A stretch of DNA of 64,000 nucleotides, taken from Clostridia bacterium (lineage in GTDB: Bacteria; Bacillota; DSM-521; Neomoorellales; Neomoorellaceae). Shown in pieces: positions 16,568 to 26,145 of the stretch. How positions within the stretch are numbered: position 1 is the first letter of the stretch; each line of letters begins with the position of its first letter. The stretch is taken from NCBI GenBank assembly GCA_030445865.1, contig JASUSV010000001.1:1-64000 (forward strand), given 5' to 3'. A program made the translations under genes and the position numbers. The notes below the pieces were generated by a model, which made no database searches, was not told the DNA's origin, and worked only from the letters and a program-made list of their open reading frames with translations.

Positions 16568-17635
16568 TTGATTTATAATATTAAGTTAAGGCCAGAAGGT
16601 GCCACTTTAACCGAAAAACATAAGGGTATTTGGGTGGTGAATTTTTTGCCGGTGCTATTTGATACTAGGAATAGGAATATTTGGTATTTTATGCCTAAAG
16701 GCACCCTTTTTAGTTATCGGGCATGTCTAGAAGGCGGGGTCTTTGACGGCATCCTGACTTGTATGGCCACCCTGGATAACGCTGCCAGGCCTCACCTTCT
16801 TTTAGAAACAAAAACCCACCAGTTCTTTTATTGCTGGTGGGAAAATGGATGGAAATTAGAGGAAGTTCCGCTAAATTCTATGAATCACCCGGCAAAATTC
16901 ACCGTCGACGCCTCTGGCCAAACTCACTTTTTGATTATAGGAAAAACTTCGCAGCACCTCACCTACGGCCAGGGCACCTGGACCCTAAATGAACTCCCCT
17001 ACCTGCCGGGGGGTATTGAAATTGTTTTTTTTGAGGGGCGGCACGAAAACGACATTCTTTTTTATTATGCCGTCTTGAAACAAGGGGAAAAAATTGTTTA
17101 CGGCACTACCTATATGGGCCAAAACAACACCTGGAATCCGCCCCGGCAAATTAGCCTCCTACCGCCGGCGGCCTCCGTGAGCGTCTGGCCGGGAAGAGAG
17201 ATAACGCACCTGCTTGCCTGGGAAGAAAAAAATGCAGCGCTAACTTTCTCCTATTTCCAATATAACGCCTGCGGAGAAGAGGTCGTCAAAACCGACCTAC
17301 CGGGCCTTCCCGGCCCTTTAACCTCGGGACCAGTGTTGCTGGCCGTACATGGTGAACTTATGCTCCTTTGGAGCGCCGGCGGAGAACTGTCGCTGGCCAG
17401 ATCGTTTGACCGCGGCCGCTCATGGGAAGAGCCTCAAAAAAGCCCGGCTTTCGCCCCAGCCGAAATCACAGCCGTGCAAACTTTCGCCGGACCTTCAAAT
17501 CAAATAATTGCACTCCTCAAGGCCTGCGGCCTCTCGTTAGAAGTGCCTTTAATACTGGGGGTTAGACACCTAAAAACCCTTTTTTATCCCGCCCACCCCC
17601 GCTTCCCCCGCCGGCTGGCAATAGATCCTCTATGA
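16568..17635 (+). CDS. Putative beta-propeller (BNR-like) protein of unknown function
   Basis: A frame of about 355 codons starting at a TTG without a clear ribosome binding site; the true start may be further in. The sequence alternates short aromatic strands with turns. Near residue 290 it contains LSLARSFDRGRSWEEP, a BNR/Asp-box motif found in sialidase-like propellers. Other blades show similar W/G spacing (FYCWWENGWKLEEVP, YGQGTWTLNELPYL). No signal peptide or catalytic set is visible. It diverges from the Cys-rich gene across only 39 bases and may share its promoter region, which suggests a linked envelope or spore role. Confidence 0.5.
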   Translation: MIYNIKLRPEGATLTEKHKGIWVVNFLPVLFDTRNRNIWYFMPKGTLFSYRACLEGGVFDGILTCMATLDNAARPHLLLETKTHQFFYCWWENGWKLEEVPLNSMNHPAKFTVDASGQTHFLIIGKTSQHLTYGQGTWTLNELPYLPGGIEIVFFEGRHENDILFYYAVLKQGEKIVYGTTYMGQNNTWNPPRQISLLPPAASVSVWPGREITHLLAWEEKNAALTFSYFQYNACGEEVVKTDLPGLPGPLTSGPVLLAVHGELMLLWSAGGELSLARSFDRGRSWEEPQKSPAFAPAEITAVQTFAGPSNQIIALLKACGLSLEVPLILGVRHLKTLFYPAHPRFPRRLAIDPL

Positions 17636-17662
17636 TTTTTTACAATATGCCTACTTTTAATT

Positions 17663-18889
17663 TCAGGCAAACCTCCGACACAACTCCATTACCCTCTCCC
17701 GTATTTCGGCGAGTTTAGCCTCGTCCCTGCGGCAGGTTATTGCCCCATCAATCACCTCAGCAATTATTTCCATCTCTGCCTCGCGCAGGCCGCGGGTAGT
17801 AACGGCCGGGGTACCGATGCGGATGCCGCTGGTAATCATGGGGCTGCGCGTTTCAAAGGGAATGGCGTTCTTATTAACCGTCACATGGACTTTATCCAGT
17901 ACTTCTTCGGCCTCTTTGCCGGTAATATCTTTATTAGTCAGATCGACCAGCATGAGATGGTTGTCCGTACCTCCGGAAACAAGGCGGAAGCCGCGTTTGA
18001 TTAATTCCTGGGCCAGTTTAGCGGCGTTTTTGATGATCTGTTGCTGGTATATACGAAATTCTTCCGTTAGGGCCTCTTTGAAAGCCACCGCCTTGGCGGC
18101 GATGATATGCATCAAAGGTCCACCCTGGATACCTGGGAACACGGCCTTGTCGATCCTGGCGGCCCATTCCTGTTTGCATAAAATGATGCCGCCGCGCGGG
18201 CCCCTTAACGTTTTATGGGTGGTGGAAGTAACGAATTCGGCATAAGGGACGGGGCTGGGATGCAGGCCTGCCGCTACCAGGCCGGCGATATGGGCCATGT
18301 CTACCATAAGCAGGGCCCCCACCTCATCGGCAATGGCGCGGAAGGCTTTGAAATCAATAAAGCGCGGGTAGGCGCTGGCGCCGGCAACGATCAGTTTTGG
18401 TTTCACCTTCCGGGCCAGTTCCCTTAACTCATTGTAGTCGATCTGTTCGGTTTTACGATTGACGCCGTAGGGAACGAAATTAAAATATTTGCCGGAAATG
18501 TTCACCGGGCTGCCATGGGTGAGGTGGCCGCCGTGGGCCAGGTCCATGCCCAGCACAGTATCACCCGGTTCTAGAGCTGCGAAATAGACGGCTGTATTAG
18601 CCTGGGCGCCGGAGTGGGGCTGGACGTTGACGTGGTCTGCGCCGAAAAGCTTCTTTGCCCGTTCACGGGCCAGTTCCTCGGCTACGTCCACGAATTGGCA
18701 GCCGCCGTAATATCTTTTACCGGGGTAACCCTCGGCGTATTTATTAGTAAGCACCGTACCAGCCGCCTCAAGCACGCACTGGCTGACGAAGTTCTCAGAA
18801 GCTATAAGTTCCAGCGTCTCTTTCTGCCGGCGCTCTTCGTTTTTAATAGCTTCATAAAGTTCGGGGTCAAATTGAGCCAGGGTGGACAT
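17663..18889 (-). CDS. glyA: Serine hydroxymethyltransferase
   Basis: A PLP enzyme converting serine and tetrahydrofolate to glycine and 5,10-methylene-THF, a main source of one-carbon units. The 408 residues are of normal length. The PLP lysine is in [14 protein letters not shown], and [23 protein letters not shown] and [10 protein letters not shown] are all present. ATG at 18889 is preferred over the GTG at 18898 because GGCGGTG lies 6 bases before it. It lies upstream of convergent gene 16568-17635 and downstream of the folate genes on the same strand. TATAAT on the minus strand about 25 bases upstream may be its -10 element. Confidence 0.97.
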   Translation of the reverse strand: MSTLAQFDPELYEAIKNEERRQKETLELIASENFVSQCVLEAAGTVLTNKYAEGYPGKRYYGGCQFVDVAEELARERAKKLFGADHVNVQPHSGAQANTAVYFAALEPGDTVLGMDLAHGGHLTHGSPVNISGKYFNFVPYGVNRKTEQIDYNELRELARKVKPKLIVAGASAYPRFIDFKAFRAIADEVGALLMVDMAHIAGLVAAGLHPSPVPYAEFVTSTTHKTLRGPRGGIILCKQEWAARIDKAVFPGIQGGPLMHIIAAKAVAFKEALTEEFRIYQQQIIKNAAKLAQELIKRGFRLVSGGTDNHLMLVDLTNKDITGKEAEEVLDKVHVTVNKNAIPFETRSPMITSGIRIGTPAVTTRGLREAEMEIIAEVIDGAITCRRDEAKLAEIRERVMELCRRFA

Positions 18890-18959
18890 CTTAAACACCG
18901 CCTTAACTTATATAATTAGATTATATACCGAAAGAGACGAGGATGTTAGGGGGCAAATA

Positions 18960-19200
18960 GCTTTTCTACTTCGAGGTTTAAATCTCCGGGCGAGCGATGA
19001 CCAGAAGTCCCTAGTGATAAGGAAAAACCGGGATGGCCACAAAGCGCGGCTCCCCCTGGATCTGAAAATCAAAAAAGACGGCATGGACATCACGGCGGCA
19101 TCGAATTCCTGGATGCCGGAAGTGGTGGCGCTCGCGCTCAAGGGCTCGCTTGCGGGCCGTAAGGCTCCCCCTCGCGCCTTAAGGCGGGGTTCTCGGCCAA
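18960..19200. repeat. Non-coding stretch holding a core fragment of the MITE-like repeat
   Basis: This gap of about 300 bases between folB and glyA has overlapping frames on both strands with unnatural composition and no recognisable domain. Its end (about 19139-19200) closely resembles the interior of the MITE copies at 14085 and 47313: GGGCTCGC..GCG..CCGTA, then GGCTCCCCCTCGC, GGCGGGGTTC and CGGCCAA in the same order. The terminal inverted repeats are not seen. It may be a truncated copy or a shared ancestral module. Confidence 0.5.
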
Positions 19201-19202
19201 GA

Positions 19203-19562
19203 TCATCGGCGGCGGTAAATTTCCACGGCTACGGTCTGCAAAGGCCCGCGTATGGGCGGCTGGGGTTTAGCTACTTTAACCCGCACACCGGTAAGGCGAG
19301 GGATGGTCAAAAGAACTCCGGCCAGGCGTTCGGCCAGAGCTTCTAAGATGTGGAAACGCTCTTCTTCCACGATCTTACGCACGCGCTCATAAACGGCGGC
19401 GTAATCCACACTCTCCTCGAGACAATCGCTCCGCCCGGCCGGCCGCAAATCGGCTTCCAGTTCGAGGTCAACGATAAATAATTGCCCCAGCTTTTTTTCC
19501 TGGTCTAAAAGGCCGTGATGGCCGTAAAATTTAAGGCCCTGCAGGAGGATTTTGTCTGTCAT
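19203..19562 (-). CDS. folB: Dihydroneopterin aldolase
   Basis: 119 residues. It cleaves 7,8-dihydroneopterin to 6-hydroxymethyl-dihydropterin and glycolaldehyde in folate synthesis. The family markers are present: LQGLKFYGHHGLLDQEKKLGQ with the catalytic-region residues, VDYAAVYERV, FHILEALAERLA with the pterin-binding Glu, and VKVAKPQPPI near the end. It overlaps folP by 4 bases (ATGA). folK, which commonly follows folB or is fused to it, is not found downstream. Confidence 0.95.
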   Translation of the reverse strand: MTDKILLQGLKFYGHHGLLDQEKKLGQLFIVDLELEADLRPAGRSDCLEESVDYAAVYERVRKIVEEERFHILEALAERLAGVLLTIPRLTGVRVKVAKPQPPIRGPLQTVAVEIYRRR

Positions 19563-20794
19563 CGCCGTACCACGGCGTCGGCCATGCGCGCCACCCTTAC
19601 CATCTCCTTAACGTCGTGCACCCGCACAATATCCACGCCCAGAGCAATCCCCAGGGCTACGGTAGCCGCCGTACCTTCCATGCGCTGGTCTACCGGCAGG
19701 CCCAGGGTATTGCCGATCAGGGATTTGCGCGAGGTCCCGAGGAGGACGGGCTTGCCCAGGACTTTTAATTCCCGCAAAGACCGCATGACTTCCAGATTTT
19801 GCTCTGTATCTTTACCAAAACCGATACCGGGGTCAACGATTATTTTCTCGCTCTTTACGCCTGCCCTCTCGGCCAAGGCGATAGATTCCCGGAGGCCGGA
19901 GAGGATATCGAACATTAAATCCCGGTAATTGGTGCTGTATTGATTGTGCATAAGGATAACCGGAACATCATAGGCGGCGCAGACGCCGGCCATTTCCGGG
20001 TCGGCCTTGAAACCCCAGACATCATTGATGATGTCCACCCCCATCTCCAGGGCCCGCCGCGCCGTTTCGGCATGGTAGGTATCTACCGATATGGGCACCC
20101 GGATCTCATCTACCAGGCGCCTGAGCACCGGTTCCAAGCGCCGCCATTCTTCTTCTACCGGCAAACCGTAAATATTCTTTCTTACAGTATTATTACCCCG
20201 GTTTTCCGCGGGAACATAAACAGGACGGGTGGATTCGCCGCCCACATCGATTATGTCGGCCCCTTCGGCCACCATCTCGTGGGCGCGCTCCACGGCCCGG
20301 ATGGGATCGTTAAAAAGGCCGCCGTCGGAAAAAGAATCCGGCGTCACGTTAAGGATGCCCATGATAAGGGTGCGCTCCCCGAAAGTTAATTTGCCCCGGA
20401 GGCAGGGAATTTCCCACACCGGCCTCTCTTCCCAGTTCCTTAAAGCCTTTTCCAGGGGCTCTCTCAACTGGCGCAGGCCAAAAGGCTGCCGCCGAAGCTT
20501 TTCCAGCAGCAACTGCAACTGTCTAGCCGTGCCCAGCAGAAGAACGTCGCTGCTATCTACCGCCCCGTCTATTACCCCCCGGCGTACGGCGGCTTCCCCG
20601 CCGCGGGCCAGCATTTCCTGCTTTAAAATATTGGCGGCCGCAGCCGGCACGTTCTTTAGCTTCACGGCGTAGTGAACGGCTTTAGGCGCCATAACCTCCA
20701 GACCGCCGCGGTCTACGCCCATCTTCTGCATCAGGGCGGCGGCCTGTTTCTGGGAGTTTATCTCGATAACCTCAATCTCTTCTTGCCAGCTCAA
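19559..20794 (-). CDS. folP: Dihydropteroate synthase with N-terminal extension
   Basis: It condenses 6-hydroxymethyl-dihydropterin pyrophosphate with p-aminobenzoate. Residues about 140-411 form the TIM barrel: MGILNVTPDSFSDGG, DIIDVGGESTRP, PISVDTYHAETA, IINDVWGF, VILMHN, DPGIGFGKDTEQN and LGTSRKSLIG. About 135 extra N-terminal residues precede it, a feature of several clostridial FolP proteins. After GGESTRP there is an insertion of roughly 15 residues (AENRGNNTVRKNIYG) in the loop that normally reaches VEEE directly. The SD is AGGAGGT, just downstream of the fhs terminator, so it may be partly read from fhs. Confidence 0.95.
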   Translation of the reverse strand: MSWQEEIEVIEINSQKQAAALMQKMGVDRGGLEVMAPKAVHYAVKLKNVPAAAANILKQEMLARGGEAAVRRGVIDGAVDSSDVLLLGTARQLQLLLEKLRRQPFGLRQLREPLEKALRNWEERPVWEIPCLRGKLTFGERTLIMGILNVTPDSFSDGGLFNDPIRAVERAHEMVAEGADIIDVGGESTRPVYVPAENRGNNTVRKNIYGLPVEEEWRRLEPVLRRLVDEIRVPISVDTYHAETARRALEMGVDIINDVWGFKADPEMAGVCAAYDVPVILMHNQYSTNYRDLMFDILSGLRESIALAERAGVKSEKIIVDPGIGFGKDTEQNLEVMRSLRELKVLGKPVLLGTSRKSLIGNTLGLPVDQRMEGTAATVALGIALGVDIVRVHDVKEMVRVARMADAVVRR

Positions 20795-20810
20795 AGAGGC
20801 TACCTCCTAA

Positions 20811-20844
20811 AAAAAGGGGATCCCCTGACGGCGACCCCCTTTTT
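20811..20844 (-). terminator. Terminator between fhs and folP
   Basis: On the minus strand AAAAAGGGGG, a 14-base loop and CCCCTTTTT form a stem ending in a T-run, between the fhs stop (20896) and the folP start (20794). The T-run runs into the folP ribosome binding site region, so it could attenuate rather than fully separate the two genes. Confidence 0.75.
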
Positions 20845-20895
20845 AAGAATTCGGCTACCTTTCGCTTTTCCTTAAGGAAGCCCAAAATGGCAGCT

Positions 20896-22692
20896 TTAGA
20901 AAAGCCCCTTGACCTTGCCGGTATTCACATCTACATCTATTCTCCGGAAAGCCGGGTCTGAACCGGTTCCCGGCATGAGGCTGATGGTACCGGTCATCGG
21001 GCAAAGGAATCTCGCCCCGGCAAAGATTAAAATGTCACGAACCGGCAAAATCCAGCCCTTCGGCACCCCTTTAAGGTTAGGATCGTGGCTGAGGCTGAGG
21101 TGGGTCTTAACCATCATAGTGGCGAAATCTTTAAAAGCCGGGTCGGACTCCAGCTGTTTGGCTTTAGCTTCCGCCTCGGGAGTCCAGGATACGCCGTCGG
21201 CACCGTAGACTTCCTTGGCGATTAACTCAACCCGCTCCCGCAACGGCATGTCCAGCGGGTAGAGGTATTTGAAGTCAACCTCTTCCTTACAGGCGTCTAT
21301 AACCGCGTCAGCCAGCTCAAGAGCGCCCTCCCCACCTTTAAGCCAGTGCTGGGAAACGGCGCAGCGCGCCCCTGCCTGCTCGGCGTAACGGCGGATCATT
21401 TCAATCTCTTCCTTGGTGTCGGTATGGAAGGCGTTGATACAGACAACCGGTTTAACTCCCGATTTCTTAACAATTCCAATATGGTGCAGCAGGTTGGGGA
21501 TGCCCTTCTCCAGGAGCTCCAGGTTCTCCTTGCTGTATTCTTCGGGAAGCGGCCGGCCCGGTACCACCTTGGGTCCTCCGCCGTGCATCTTCAGGGCCCG
21601 GACGGTAGTAACGATTACTGCGGCATTGGGAATATGGCCGCTCAACCGGCATTTCACATTCCAGAACTTCTCAAAGCCGATATCAGCACCGAATCCGCTC
21701 TCGGTGACATGATAGTCAAACATCTTTAGCCCCAGGCGGTCGGCGATAATGGAGGACTGCCCGATGGCTATGTTGGCAAAGGGACCAGCATGGACCATGA
21801 CGGGCTGGTATTCTATGGTGCAGCACAGGGTGGGGTTGATAGTATTCCGCATCCAGGCGGTCATGGCGCCGGCAACTTCCAGGTCCGTGGTAGTTACCGG
21901 GTTACCCTTCTTGTCGTAGGCAACGATAATATTACCGATTCTTTCCCTCAGATCCTTGAGATCGCGGGCAATAGCTAAAATAGCCATGAGCTCCGAGCTA
22001 ACCGTAATGCCAAACTTGGAAGCCATCATGTAGCCGTCCATGCGGCCGCCAATTCCTATAATTATATTGCGCAGGCACTGGGCGGCGAAGTCGATAACCC
22101 AGCCCATCTGGACGTTGGTGGGGTCAATATCCAGGCGCCTCAAGTTCCGCTTGGCCAGCTCTTCGTCGCTATAATTCCTCTCATGCTGCATGCGCGCGTT
22201 TAGAGCCACCATGGCCAGGTTGTGGGCGTTGGTTATATCGTTAATATCGCCAGTAAGGCCGAGGGAAAATTCGGTCATGGGGATGAGCAGGGCGTTACCG
22301 CCGCCCGCAGCCGTACCTTTGATATTCATGGTGGGGCCGCCCGAAGGTTGCCGGATGGCGCCGCCTACATTCATACCCCTTTTACTCAAGCCTTCAATAA
22401 GGCCCAGGGTGGTGGTGGTTTTCCCTTCTCCCAAGGGAGTAGGGGTGATGGCCGTAACATCGATAAACTTACCATCCGGCCTATCCTTCAGCCGCTCGAT
22501 GATCTTCAGGAAATCGAGCTTGCACAGCTTATTGCCATAAGGAATAACCTCGTCCTTCTCTAGGCCCAGTCTTTCCCGCCATTCCTCGGGAGAAGGCATA
22601 TTTTCTTCTGCTGCTTCGGCAATCTGCCAGTCCGCAAATTGGGTCGGATCAAGAGGCATATCTAATCCGTCTCCTTTCCCTATTACTGCCAT
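20896..22692 (-). CDS. fhs: Formate-tetrahydrofolate ligase, long form
   Basis: It makes 10-formyl-THF from formate, THF and ATP, the first folate step of the methyl branch of the Wood-Ljungdahl pathway. At 598 residues it is longer than the roughly 557-residue Moorella/Clostridium enzyme. The nucleotide loop is [16 protein letters not shown], and [50 protein letters not shown] and [18 protein letters not shown] follow. The [24 protein letters not shown] insertion and the opening [16 protein letters not shown] are those of the long type I know from sulfate-reducing Desulfobacterota and some clostridia. It is 64 bases downstream of nadC and may be co-transcribed. Confidence 0.95.
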   Translation of the reverse strand: MAVIGKGDGLDMPLDPTQFADWQIAEAAEENMPSPEEWRERLGLEKDEVIPYGNKLCKLDFLKIIERLKDRPDGKFIDVTAITPTPLGEGKTTTTLGLIEGLSKRGMNVGGAIRQPSGGPTMNIKGTAAGGGNALLIPMTEFSLGLTGDINDITNAHNLAMVALNARMQHERNYSDEELAKRNLRRLDIDPTNVQMGWVIDFAAQCLRNIIIGIGGRMDGYMMASKFGITVSSELMAILAIARDLKDLRERIGNIIVAYDKKGNPVTTTDLEVAGAMTAWMRNTINPTLCCTIEYQPVMVHAGPFANIAIGQSSIIADRLGLKMFDYHVTESGFGADIGFEKFWNVKCRLSGHIPNAAVIVTTVRALKMHGGGPKVVPGRPLPEEYSKENLELLEKGIPNLLHHIGIVKKSGVKPVVCINAFHTDTKEEIEMIRRYAEQAGARCAVSQHWLKGGEGALELADAVIDACKEEVDFKYLYPLDMPLRERVELIAKEVYGADGVSWTPEAEAKAKQLESDPAFKDFATMMVKTHLSLSHDPNLKGVPKGWILPVRDILIFAGARFLCPMTGTISLMPGTGSDPAFRRIDVDVNTGKVKGLF

Positions 22693-22756
22693 CTATCTAA
22701 AAAGTTGCGCACAGTGTGAATTTATTCGCCATATTTTATAAATTTCCTTCTAAAAG

Positions 22757-23590
22757 CTAAACTAAAATCTCCAAACTTAGATCTAAAGCCCGGACGCTAT
22801 GGGTCAGGGCGCCTACAGAAATAAAATCTACGCCCGTAGCGGCAATTTCATGTACGTTTTCTAGAGTTATACCCCCCGAAGCCTCGACTATCGCGCGGCC
22901 GGCGACCATCTGAACCGCCTTGCGCATAACTTCTACGTCCATGTTGTCCAGCATAACAATATCTGCCCCGCAGTCCAGGGCCTCTTTTACCTGCTCCAAG
23001 CTCTCGACTTCGACTTCGATCCTGGCCGTAAAAGGCGCAGATCGCCTTACCTTCTCAACGGCAGCGGCAATCCCCCCCGCAGCCCGGATGTGATTATCCT
23101 TGATTAAAACGGCATCGGACAGGCTCAGGCGGTGATTTTGGCCGCCCCCGACGCGGACGGCGTATTTATCCAGCATGCGCAGGCCGGGCACGGTTTTACG
23201 CGTATCGGTAATGCGGGCAGGATAGGGTTTGACCGCCTCGCAATAACGCGCCGTAAGGGTGGCAATGCCCGAAAGACGCTGCAGGAAATTTAAAGCTACC
23301 CTTTCGCCGGCCAGGATGGCGACCAGGGGGCCGCTGACGGTGGCCACGCGCTGTCCGGCGCTCACTTTCTGGCCGTCTTCTACTTCTGTCTGCCACCGGC
23401 AGTCGGGACTGAGCAAATTAAATACCAAGCCCGCTACCGGCAGACCGGCGATAACTCCTTCTTCTTTTGCCAGCACTTCGCCCCGGCCCATTTCCGCCGG
23501 CTGAAAAATCGAACTGCTGACATCCCCTGCTTCCAGGTCTTCTACAAGGGCCCGGCGGACAATTTCTTCTACCAGCAACATGTTAAGCAT
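22757..23590 (-). CDS. nadC: Nicotinate-nucleotide diphosphorylase (carboxylating)
   Basis: Quinolinate phosphoribosyltransferase, the step to nicotinate mononucleotide in de novo NAD synthesis. 277 residues with the expected motifs: EDLEAGDVSS, NFLQRLSGIATLT, ITDTRKTVPGLR, KYAVRVGGGQNHR, LIKDNHI, EVEVESLEQ, MLDNM and EASGGITLENV. Its start overlaps the end of nadB by 8 bases. It is the last gene of the nadA-nadB-nadC order on the minus strand. Confidence 0.97.
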   Translation of the reverse strand: MLNMLLVEEIVRRALVEDLEAGDVSSSIFQPAEMGRGEVLAKEEGVIAGLPVAGLVFNLLSPDCRWQTEVEDGQKVSAGQRVATVSGPLVAILAGERVALNFLQRLSGIATLTARYCEAVKPYPARITDTRKTVPGLRMLDKYAVRVGGGQNHRLSLSDAVLIKDNHIRAAGGIAAAVEKVRRSAPFTARIEVEVESLEQVKEALDCGADIVMLDNMDVEVMRKAVQMVAGRAIVEASGGITLENVHEIAATGVDFISVGALTHSVRALDLSLEILV

Positions 23591-25196
23591 TTACTTTCAC
23601 CTCCTTGATACCTTCCTCCCGGGACAGAACCAGGCGCTTAACCCATTCCGGCCGGCTCGCGGGGAAATCGAGGCGGTAGTGGGCGCCCCGGCTTTCCTGC
23701 CGCCAGGCTGCCGCCCGGGCCATTAACCAGGCTACGGTTAAAAGATTGGCCCAGGCGGCGGCGGTACGGCTGTCGGCAGCCAGTCCGAGATCGTTTAACC
23801 TGACTTCCAGCTCTCTCAGGCAATCCTGCAGCTCCGGTCCATTACGGCACAAGCCAACTTTTTCCTGGACTAACCGCTGCAACCAAGAGAGATCGGCCCT
23901 TTTCTCCAGGCCCCCTTCCTTGAGCCCCTGAAAAATGAAAGGGGGAACCCGTTGCGGCCGCCGCAACGGGCTTTCCCCCAGCAAAAACTCCGCTATGCGG
24001 GCACTGAAAACCACGCCCTCCAGGAGGGAATTGCTGGCCAGGCGGTTGGCTCCGTGCACGCCGGTACAGGCCACCTCGCCGCAGGCGTAAAGGCCGTCTA
24101 TGTTGGTACGACCCCAGACATCGGTGCGTACACCGCCCATGAAATAATGGGCTGCCGGCGCCACCGGGACCCAGTCCCGCGTCGGCTCCAGGCCTAGCTT
24201 CCTACAAGCGGCAACAATGCGCGGGAAACGCCGCTCCAAAACTGCGGGCTGAATGGTGGTCAGATCTAAAAATACGTGGGCAGCTTTATGCCGTTCCATT
24301 TCCGCGGATATCGCCCGGGATACTATGTCCCGGGGCGCGAGTTCGGCCAGGGGGTGATAGGCCGGCATGAACCGTTCGCCGCGGCTGTTTCGCAGAACCG
24401 CCCCTTCGCCGCGTACGGCTTCAGAAATAAGAAAACCCCCTGCAGCGGGATGGGCCAGGACCGTGGGGTGGAACTGAAAGAACTCCAGATCCACCACCTC
24501 CGCCCCGCAGCGGTAGGCCATAGCCAGGCCATCTCCGGTGGCCACAGGAGGATTGGTGGTTACAGGAAAGAGGCGGCCGGCGCCGCCGCTGGCCAACACC
24601 GTTGCTCCCGCAAAAACGGCTTTGATCCGGTTAGAGGCGCCTTCCCAGACCAGGGCACCGTAGCAACGCTTATCGGCAACCAGGAGATCCAGCGCCATAA
24701 CTCCCTGACGGACGGTTATCCTCGGTTCCTGCCAGGCCCTGGCGGCCAGGCAACGCCAGATCACGTCGCCGGTGGCATCGCCTCCGGCGTGAACGATGCG
24801 CCGCCGGCTGTGGGCTCCTTCCCGGCCTAAAGCCAGCTTCCCGTCTTCGCGGTCAAAGGGCACGCCCAGCTCTATTAATTCCCGCACGCGGCGCGGCCCC
24901 TCTTCCACTAATACGGCTACCGCATCCCGGTCACAAAGGCCCGCACCCGCCCGTAAAGTATCTTCGAAGTGGGCGGCAGGCGAATCGTTTTCTCCTAAAG
25001 CGGCAGCGATACCTCCCTGAGCCAGTTCGGTGCTGCCGTTCTCGGCTTCCTCTTTAGTTACCAGCATCACCCGGTACCCGGTCGAAAGTTTTAAAGCTGC
25101 ATAGAGTCCGGCAATACCGCTGCCGATGATCAGAACGTCCGTTTCTTCCTGGGGTAATTCGGCCAGTTTAAAATTAACCAGGTACTGGGGCAGCAT
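23583..25196 (-). CDS. nadB: L-aspartate oxidase
   Basis: FAD enzyme oxidising aspartate to iminoaspartate for quinolinate synthesis. In anaerobes fumarate is the likely electron acceptor. 537 residues: the FAD Rossmann motif is VLIIGSGIAGLYAAL (about 22-36), then STELAQGGIAAA, HSRRRIVHAGGDATG, EFFQFHPT, and PVAPAAHYFMGGV, with GLYACGEVACTGVHGANRLASN-type FAD-binding residues (about 350-375). The C-terminal helical domain (about 425-520) is present. It lies between nadA (15 bases away) and nadC (overlap). Confidence 0.97.
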   Translation of the reverse strand: MLPQYLVNFKLAELPQEETDVLIIGSGIAGLYAALKLSTGYRVMLVTKEEAENGSTELAQGGIAAALGENDSPAAHFEDTLRAGAGLCDRDAVAVLVEEGPRRVRELIELGVPFDREDGKLALGREGAHSRRRIVHAGGDATGDVIWRCLAARAWQEPRITVRQGVMALDLLVADKRCYGALVWEGASNRIKAVFAGATVLASGGAGRLFPVTTNPPVATGDGLAMAYRCGAEVVDLEFFQFHPTVLAHPAAGGFLISEAVRGEGAVLRNSRGERFMPAYHPLAELAPRDIVSRAISAEMERHKAAHVFLDLTTIQPAVLERRFPRIVAACRKLGLEPTRDWVPVAPAAHYFMGGVRTDVWGRTNIDGLYACGEVACTGVHGANRLASNSLLEGVVFSARIAEFLLGESPLRRPQRVPPFIFQGLKEGGLEKRADLSWLQRLVQEKVGLCRNGPELQDCLRELEVRLNDLGLAADSRTAAAWANLLTVAWLMARAAAWRQESRGAHYRLDFPASRPEWVKRLVLSREEGIKEVKVNA

Positions 25197-25211
25197 TTGT
25201 TTAATACCTCT

Positions 25212-26120
25212 TCAAGCAACGGCTAGCATACGCTCTAGGGCACAAATAGCCCGACGCCGGGTTTCCTCGGGTACGGTTATTACCGGTTCCAGCCTTTCCA
25301 GACTCTTGACGATTTTTTCCAAAGTGGTCAGCTTCATATTGGGGCAAACCAGGCCAGGGGTCAAAAGATAAAAACGCTTGGAGGGATTCTCCTTTTTAAG
25401 CCGGTACAGAATCCCCATTTCCGTGCCGATGAGCAACTCCTCCGCCCTGGCTTCTCGGGCATAGCGCAGGATCGCCCCCGTACTGCCCACAAAATCTGCC
25501 GCCGCAACAACTTCCGGCCGGCACTCCGGGTGCACCAGCACGGGCGCACCGGGATGGGCTTCCCGGGCCGCTTCCAGATCCGCCAGCGTTACCCGTTGAT
25601 GGGTTACGCAGCAACCGTCCCAGGGGATGATTTCTTTAGAAGTGAACCTGGACACATAGTTGGCCAGGTTACGGTCGGGAACGAAAAGCACCTGTTTCTG
25701 CGGCAAACTGTTGACCACCTGTACGGCATTGGCCGAGGTACAGCAGACGTCGCTCTCCGCCTTAACGGCCGCCGCCGAATTAACATAGCACACCACGGCC
25801 GCTTCCGGCCAGCGTTCTTTGGCCCGGCGCAACCCTTCCACATCGATGCTGTCGGCCAAGGGGCAACCCGCCAGCTTGTCAGGCAAAAGCACGATTTTGT
25901 CCGGCGACAAAATGGCCGCACTTTCGGCCATAAAATGGACTCCGGCGAAGACAATAACTTTGGCCTTACTGGCCGCAGCTTTACGGCTAAGTTCCAAAGA
26001 ATCGCCTATAAAATCGGCTACATCCTGGACGGCGTCTTGTTGGTAGTTGTGGGCTAGGATGACGGCCTGGCGCTCTTCCTTAAGTTCCTTTATTTTTTGA
26101 ATTAACTCCCTCTCCGTCAA
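25212..26120 (-). CDS. nadA: Quinolinate synthase NadA
   Basis: A 4Fe-4S enzyme condensing iminoaspartate with dihydroxyacetone phosphate to quinolinate. 302 residues. It shows ILAHNYQ near the start, FAGVHFMAESA, three cluster cysteines in DVCCTSANA, VHPECRPEV and LVCPNMKLTTL, and FVPDRNLA. It is the first gene of the nadABC unit, with ndk and ftsH upstream. The oxygen-sensitive cluster fits an anaerobe. Confidence 0.97.
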   Translation of the reverse strand: MTERELIQKIKELKEERQAVILAHNYQQDAVQDVADFIGDSLELSRKAAASKAKVIVFAGVHFMAESAAILSPDKIVLLPDKLAGCPLADSIDVEGLRRAKERWPEAAVVCYVNSAAAVKAESDVCCTSANAVQVVNSLPQKQVLFVPDRNLANYVSRFTSKEIIPWDGCCVTHQRVTLADLEAAREAHPGAPVLVHPECRPEVVAAADFVGSTGAILRYAREARAEELLIGTEMGILYRLKKENPSKRFYLLTPGLVCPNMKLTTLEKIVKSLERLEPVITVPEETRRRAICALERMLAVA

Positions 26121-26145
26121 TTTTTTCTCCTCTCCTGGAGAAGCC

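Noticed and set aside
18882-19346. 154-codon plus-strand frame antisense to glyA start and folB
   Set aside because: No domain, no ribosome binding site and overlap with folB; I considered a PIN/PhoH relic but found no convincing motif.
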